From positions 409,858 through 473,857 of the forward strand of contig CAVXMG010000025.1 of the NCBI GenBank assembly GCA_963762735.1: a DNA stretch of 64,000 nt. Reading direction: 5' to 3'. The position numbers and the translations under genes are program-made. This document shows, in pieces, positions 62,248 through 64,000 of this stretch (positions are counted from its first letter, which is position 1; each line of letters begins with the position of its first letter). Source of the stretch: DASXKD01 sp963762735 (GTDB lineage Bacteria; Actinomycetota; Actinomycetes; Streptosporangiales; Streptosporangiaceae). The notes under the pieces are model-generated. The model searched no databases. It saw only the letters and a list, made by a program, of their open reading frames with translations, and was not told the origin of the DNA.

Positions 62248-63798
62248 ATGACGTCGCAGGCTGACCACAATCTCGCCGTCTTGGCCGAGGGCGCGTTCCA
62301 TCGGCTCGGGGATTACGAGAGCCTCGTCTTCGAGGGCCAGACCTACCGGTCGGGTGACCTGTTCGACCGTGCCTGCCGGGTGTCGGGAGGGCTGGCGAAG
62401 CTCGGCGTGACGGCCGGCGAGCGGGTGGTCGTGCTGATGGCGAACTGCCCGGAGGTCGGCATCGCCTACAGCGCCATCTGGCGGGCAGGTGCCGTGGTCA
62501 CCCCGGTCGTGTTCCTGATCAGCCCGCCCGAGTTGCAGCACATCCTGACCGACTCCGGCGCGGTGGCGGTGGTGACCACTCCCGAGTTGCTGGCCACGGT
62601 GACCGCCGCGGCGGCGGGCGCACCGCAGTTGCGGCACGTGATCGTCGTCGGCGGCGCGCCCGACTCGCTTCCCGGGCAGGTGCGCGGGGTGGACTTCGCC
62701 GAGCTTGAGTCGGCCCCGGCGGCGGGCATCGCGCCGGTCAGCAGCGACGACCTGGCGACGCTCATGTACACAGGCGGCACGACCGGCCGGGCAAAGGGCG
62801 TCATGCTCTCACACCGGAACCTGTACTACTGCTCCCGCAGCTCGCATGAGGCCTCACAGGCCGAGGGGATCACCAGGGCACTGACGCCGCTGCCGCTGTC
62901 GCACGCCTACGGCATGATCGTGACCCTGGTCGGATTCCACGCCACCGAGCGCGCCCTGGGCGTGCTGCAGCGCTGGTTCGATCCGGCCGGGTTCCTGGCG
63001 CTGGCCCAGCAGTACCAGATTCAGCGCACGGTGCTCGTGCCCGCGATGGTCCAGATGCTGCTCGCCCAGCCGTTGGAGGACTTCGACCTGTCCTCGCTCC
63101 GGTACGTGAACTGCGGTGCCGCGCCGCTCGCGGCGGAGACCCGGGAGCAGTGGGAGCGGCGGGTCCCCAGCAGCGAGATCCTCGAGGGCTACGGGTGCAC
63201 CGAGTCCGGGGCGGTGATCTCGGTGAACCCGCCAGGTGCCAGCCGTCCCGGCTCGGTCGGGTTGCCCATTCCCGGTTACCAGGTCTCGATCCGCGACGAC
63301 AACGACGCGGACGTAGCGGCCGGGGCCGACGGCGAGATCTGCGTCCACGCGGACGGCGTGATGGCGGGCTACTGGAATTCGCCCGCGGAGACCGAGGCGA
63401 CGCTGCACGGTGGCTGGCTGCATACCGGCGACATCGGCCGCTTCGACGCCGACGGTTACCTGTATGTGGTGGACAGGAAGAAGGACCTCATAATCCGCGG
63501 TGGGTTCAACGTCTTCCCGCGGGATGTCGAGGACATCCTGCTTGAGCACCCCGCGGTCGCGATGGCCGGTGTCGTCGGCCGGCCGGACGAGCGCCTTGGC
63601 GAGGAGATCGTGGCGTTCGTGTCGCTGCGGCCGGGCGCTGCGGCCACCCCGGCGGAGATCACCGAGTTCGCCCGCTCGCGGCTCGCGGCAAACAAGTACC
63701 CGCGCGAGGTGAACATCGTCGACGCGGTGCCGCTCACCAGCGTCGGAAAGCTGGACCGCAAGGCCCTCCGCAGCCGGGCCGCCGACGACAGGCAGTAA
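62248..63798 (+). CDS. Acyl-CoA synthetase (AMP-forming, ANL superfamily)
   Basis: 516 residues. The P-loop MYTGGTTGRAKGVMLSH, the A5 motif LEGYGCTESG, the hinge region WLHTGDIGRFDADGYLYVVDRKKD in parts, GGFNVFPRDVEDIL (A8), and the late catalytic lysine in VGKLDRKAL are all present. It activates a carboxylic acid, likely a fatty or aromatic acid, to its CoA thioester in the cytoplasm. CAGGGAGGACGAGT precedes the ATG. Single gene with its own terminator hairpin. Confidence 0.93.
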   Translation: MTSQADHNLAVLAEGAFHRLGDYESLVFEGQTYRSGDLFDRACRVSGGLAKLGVTAGERVVVLMANCPEVGIAYSAIWRAGAVVTPVVFLISPPELQHILTDSGAVAVVTTPELLATVTAAAAGAPQLRHVIVVGGAPDSLPGQVRGVDFAELESAPAAGIAPVSSDDLATLMYTGGTTGRAKGVMLSHRNLYYCSRSSHEASQAEGITRALTPLPLSHAYGMIVTLVGFHATERALGVLQRWFDPAGFLALAQQYQIQRTVLVPAMVQMLLAQPLEDFDLSSLRYVNCGAAPLAAETREQWERRVPSSEILEGYGCTESGAVISVNPPGASRPGSVGLPIPGYQVSIRDDNDADVAAGADGEICVHADGVMAGYWNSPAETEATLHGGWLHTGDIGRFDADGYLYVVDRKKDLIIRGGFNVFPRDVEDILLEHPAVAMAGVVGRPDERLGEEIVAFVSLRPGAAATPAEITEFARSRLAANKYPREVNIVDAVPLTSVGKLDRKALRSRAADDRQ

Positions 63799-63894
63799 CG
63801 TCAAGGCTCTCCGAAGCTGATCCAGGCTGAGCCCATCGAGTCGTCCCACGCGTCCCCGGTGACATTACGCACCGTCCCCACCGGCTGGGGCTTA

Positions 63895-63960
63895 GCGTGC
63901 GTCTGGGGCGCATCTGGTCCCTGGCTCAACGCCAGGGGCCAGATGACCCCAGCCGCACGC
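63895..63960 (+). terminator. Very long hairpin after the acyl-CoA synthetase gene
   Basis: Inner arms CATCTGGTCCCTGGC and GCCAGGGGCCAGATG (15 bp, one wobble) are extended by outer arms GCGTGCGTCTGGGG and CCCCAGCCGCACGC (14 bp, one wobble), total 66 nt. It is followed by direct repeats of GGCTGTGGTGCGGG at the window edge. Confidence 0.7.
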
Positions 63961-64000
63961 GGCTGTGGTGCGGGGTGTGGCTGTGGTGCGGGTTTTACGT

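Overview
This is about 64 kb of GC-rich actinobacterial chromosome, probably from a Streptosporangiales/Streptomyces-type soil actinomycete. The evidence is strong G/C third-position bias, frequent GTG starts, ATGA stop/start overlaps, and typical families: SARP and LAL regulators, paired XRE-DUF5753 and DUF397 genes, an F420-type PPOX protein, DUF1707, and an ECF sigma factor with a DGPF partner. I saw no rRNA, tRNA, CRISPR array, transposase or phage gene. The first 38 kb carries many single-base frame breaks in otherwise well-preserved genes (my reading: 18 insertions and 4 deletions in 14 genes). From 38.5 kb onward the reading frames of the larger genes are intact. I treat most breaks as probable sequencing error and annotate across them.

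Layout. 1-2.2 kb (minus): a SagB-type oxidoreductase running off the edge, behind cobalt-type nitrile hydratase nthB-nthA. 2.4-4.4 kb: a UvrD-family helicase. 4.5-10.5 kb: a five-gene dipeptide/oligopeptide ABC importer (lipoprotein, two permeases, two ATPases). 10.5-14 kb: FrnE-like DsbA protein, methyltransferase, DUF1707 protein, secreted YVTN propeller protein. 14.1-19 kb: a DrrAB-type exporter convergent with a large AfsR-like SARP regulator; four GTGTCAG direct repeats with 11-12 bp spacing precede drrA. 19.2-25.5 kb: SPFH protein plus ribbon-helix-helix regulator, then housekeeping-like small genes, including a nitrilase-superfamily protein that lacks its nucleophile.

25.5-44.6 kb is dominated by inositol/sugar catabolism. 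A minus-strand run of five genes (three Gfo/Idh/MocA dehydrogenases, two TIM-barrel isomerase/dehydratases) is transcribed away from a GntR/HutC regulator. A second minus-strand operon runs APC permease, metallophosphoesterase, nucleotidyltransferase, iolC, a Cgl0159-type aldolase, iolB, iolD. An MMPL exporter and a histidine kinase/response regulator pair lie between them. Together these genes would import a cyclitol or amino compound and take inosose through ring opening, isomerisation, phosphorylation and aldol cleavage. iolA is not in the window.

44.7-52.3 kb holds a DUF1684 protein, an RsbW-like ATPase, a zinc-ribbon protein, DUF2461 and MBL-fold proteins, a large LAL regulator, an AT-rich intergenic island and a tiny secreted peptide. 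52.8-57.1 kb is a repeated XRE/DUF397 array: one intact XRE-DUF5753 gene, two decayed XRE remnants, three DUF397 genes in duplicated DNA, and an orphan membrane protein between copies. 57.4-64 kb: an ECF42-like sigma factor with its YCII/DGPF partner, a secreted GH54-ricin arabinofuranosidase behind twin LacI-type operators, small genes, and an acyl-CoA synthetase ended by a very strong hairpin.
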